A stretch of DNA of 6,519 nt. Source: Gammaproteobacteria bacterium. Lineage in GTDB: Bacteria; Pseudomonadota; Gammaproteobacteria; SZUA-229. A model generated the notes under the pieces. It saw only the letters and a program-made list of their open reading frames with translations, did not search any database and was not told the DNA's origin. Both the position numbers and the translations under genes were made by a program. Positions 5,482 through 6,519 of the stretch are shown here, in pieces. Location of the stretch: positions 1-6,519 of the forward strand of contig DROB01000440.1 of NCBI GenBank assembly GCA_011321985.1, in the 5' to 3' direction. The number at the start of each line of letters is the position of its first letter. The stretch's first letter is position 1.

Positions 5482-5661
5482 TTAATGCTGCACTTCTTCT
5501 CGTTCTACCGTTTCCAGGCGATCATTTAAAATCATGTAATCGCCTCCGGTCTGAAAACGTACCACCGAGAAGCCATGGTCGCTAACCCGTTTCACTTCAA
5601 CAATTTGGCCCGTGCTTGCAATTTTAGCCTGTGACCCTTTTTGCAGATTCTTAGTATCCAT
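5482..5661 (-). CDS. Small 59-aa protein, function unknown
   Basis: Reading the minus strand from 5661 gives MDTKNLQKGSQAKIASTGQI, then VEVKRVSDHGFSVVRFQTGG, then DYMILNDRLETVEREEVQH and a TAA. I do not recognise the family. The alternating hydrophobic pattern (AKIAS, IVEVKRV, FSVVRF, DYMIL) with glycine turns suggests a small beta-barrel of SH3-like type, followed by an acidic tail. It looks cytoplasmic, with no signal peptide. The gene is well supported: GGGAG (5668-5672) lies 6 nt before the ATG, an extended -10 promoter lies upstream, and a strong intrinsic terminator lies 45 bp past the stop. It therefore appears to be a complete single-gene transcription unit. Confidence 0.75.
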   Translation of the reverse strand: MDTKNLQKGSQAKIASTGQIVEVKRVSDHGFSVVRFQTGGDYMILNDRLETVEREEVQH

Positions 5662-5698
5662 CGCTCTCTCCCATTTATTATTTTTATTTTCAGGTATA

Positions 5699-5707
5699 GT
5701 TATAGCA
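5699..5707 (-). promoter_or_regulatory. Extended -10 promoter for the 59-aa gene
   Basis: On the minus strand this reads TGCTATAAC, a TG-N-TATAAT-type extended -10 with one mismatch. Transcription would begin near 5692, giving a leader of about 30 nt that includes the GGGAG ribosome site. The flanks are very AT-rich. No good -35 hexamer is seen, which extended -10 promoters can do without. Confidence 0.5.
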
Positions 5708-5755
5708 CACTTCTTATAAAGATTTTATAAAAACTCCATAACTTAATGAATTCTA

Positions 5756-5953
5756 TCATTTAACCCGCTTCAATGTTGAGACCCAGTCTGGATTAGGCAC
5801 CCCGCACCCTAACCGGGTGCTGCGACCAACTTCATTTTCATACCAACTCAGGTGCGACAGGTTAGGCTCCACCTGGTATCCCCACCAGATACCATTCGCA
5901 TCTTGCGCAATCCAGCACACCCAGTCCGGAATTTCGTTAGAATCTATATCCAT
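5756..5953 (-). CDS. Small Trp-rich 65-aa protein
   Basis: A 65-aa protein with six tryptophans (residues 11, 14, 23, 24, 37 and 57). It reads IPDWVCWIAQDANGIWWGYQ (8-27), then VEP, NLSHLSWYENEVGRSTRLG and an ending of GVPNPDWVSTLKRVK. The pattern looks like a real small folded protein, and I recall similar hypothetical proteins with a WYENEVGR-type motif in gammaproteobacteria; I know no function. There is no signal peptide. The ATG at 5953 is the first sensible start, but it has no clear ribosome site. The frame stays open upstream to 6046, but that part is antisense to the start of greB and looks spurious. The gene diverges from greB with only 31 bp between start codons. Confidence 0.65.
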   Translation of the reverse strand: MDIDSNEIPDWVCWIAQDANGIWWGYQVEPNLSHLSWYENEVGRSTRLGCGVPNPDWVSTLKRVK

Positions 5954-5984
5954 ATTAACTGACAATAGAAAAAATACAAAGACG

Positions 5985-6500
5985 ATGGGCAGATACCGAC
6001 CCCCCCAGCCTGTGGGTTCAAAATATATCACAGCTGAAGGCCACAAGCGGCTTAATGATGAACATGATTACCTCTGGAAGAAAAAACGCCCTGAAGTGAC
6101 TCGTATCCTGTCTGCGGCTGCCGCAGAAGGTGATCGCTCAGAAAATGCCGAATATATCTACCGCAAGAAGGAGTTACGGGAAATCGACGCACGCGTCCGC
6201 TTCCTGCGCAAAAGACTCGATGATATGGTCGTTGTCGATCGTATCCCAGCAGACACAGACAAGATCTACTTCGGCGCCTGGGTAACCGTAGAAGACACCG
6301 AGGGCAGCGAAAATACCTATCGGATAGTAGGGCCAGATGAATTTGACCCTAAGCTGGGCTATATCAGTATGGACTCACCAATGGGCAAAGCATTACTTGG
6401 GCAAACCCTGGATGCAGAGATCAAGATTACCGTAGAAACAAAGGAAGGGCCATTAAAAAAATTGTACATTATTAATGAAATACGATACACGCCCAGTTAA
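5985..6500 (+). CDS. greB: Transcript cleavage factor GreB
   Basis: A 171-aa elongation factor that inserts its coiled coil into the RNA polymerase secondary channel and rescues backtracked complexes by cleaving the RNA 3' end. YITAEGHKRLNDEHDYLWKK (residues 14-33) begins the coiled coil. RPEVTRILSAAAAEGDRSEN (35-54) includes the tip acids Asp50 and Glu53, counterparts of E. coli GreB Asp41 and Glu44. KKELREIDARVRFLRKRLDD (61-80) forms the second arm. The FKBP-like C-terminal domain contains YFGAWVTVED, RIVGPDEF and YISMDSPMGKALL. Tyr-Leu-Trp near residue 30 and the DSPM motif fit GreB better than GreA. It is slightly longer than E. coli GreB (158 aa) owing to a proline-rich start. The ATG at 5985 suits the family. 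The preceding bases are A-rich without a strong ribosome site; the open frame back to 5817 is not coding. Confidence 0.95.
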   Translation: MGRYRPPQPVGSKYITAEGHKRLNDEHDYLWKKKRPEVTRILSAAAAEGDRSENAEYIYRKKELREIDARVRFLRKRLDDMVVVDRIPADTDKIYFGAWVTVEDTEGSENTYRIVGPDEFDPKLGYISMDSPMGKALLGQTLDAEIKITVETKEGPLKKLYIINEIRYTPS

Positions 6501-6519
6501 ATCAGCACTTTTCATGTCT

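Noticed and set aside
5817..5984. In-frame upstream extension of greB from an ATG at 5817
   Set aside because: It would add 56 residues unlike any Gre factor and is antisense to the Trp-rich gene; the GreB homology begins just after 5985.

Overview
The window looks like ordinary chromosome from a gammaproteobacterium of moderate GC content, judged by eye. The evidence is a recognisable GreB, an NhaA antiporter, a DUF2288 protein, a DUF4136 lipoprotein, an FNR/Anr-type box, and intergenic repeats of a kind I know from environmental gammaproteobacteria. The genus cannot be named from the sequence. I see no phage genes, transposase, CRISPR array, tRNA or rRNA.

Layout. On the minus strand, positions 1-767 hold a cytochrome module: a four-helix cytochrome b561-type membrane protein, then the first 18 codons of a secreted protein, plausibly a c-type cytochrome. 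A perfect FNR half-site pair lies between them, correctly spaced from a -10 element. Diverging from the cytochrome b gene is a small membrane-anchored LuxR-type regulator (906-1409). The divergent region carries two related, inverted operator-like sequences. Next on the plus strand come an LDH-type malate dehydrogenase, a DUF2288 protein and nhaA (the last two tightly spaced), then a DUF4136 lipoprotein.

Positions 4684-5105 have no convincing gene. They contain a nested, MITE-like inverted-repeat structure (4816-4986) and other palindromic fragments. From 5106 to 5953 there are three small minus-strand genes: an Arg-rich 72-aa protein, a 59-aa protein and a Trp-rich 65-aa protein. A strong intrinsic terminator separates the first two. 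The window ends with greB on the plus strand, only 31 bp from the divergent Trp-rich gene.

How the genes fit together. The left end is the most coherent unit: membrane cytochrome b, a probable periplasmic partner, an oxygen-responsive FNR-type site and a membrane-bound regulator of its own. I infer an electron-transfer module controlled by oxygen or redox state. The centre is housekeeping: central carbon metabolism and Na+/pH homeostasis. I found no clear sign of a wholly new system. The best leads are the two regulatory arrangements at the cytochrome locus, the three small proteins and the nested repeat.
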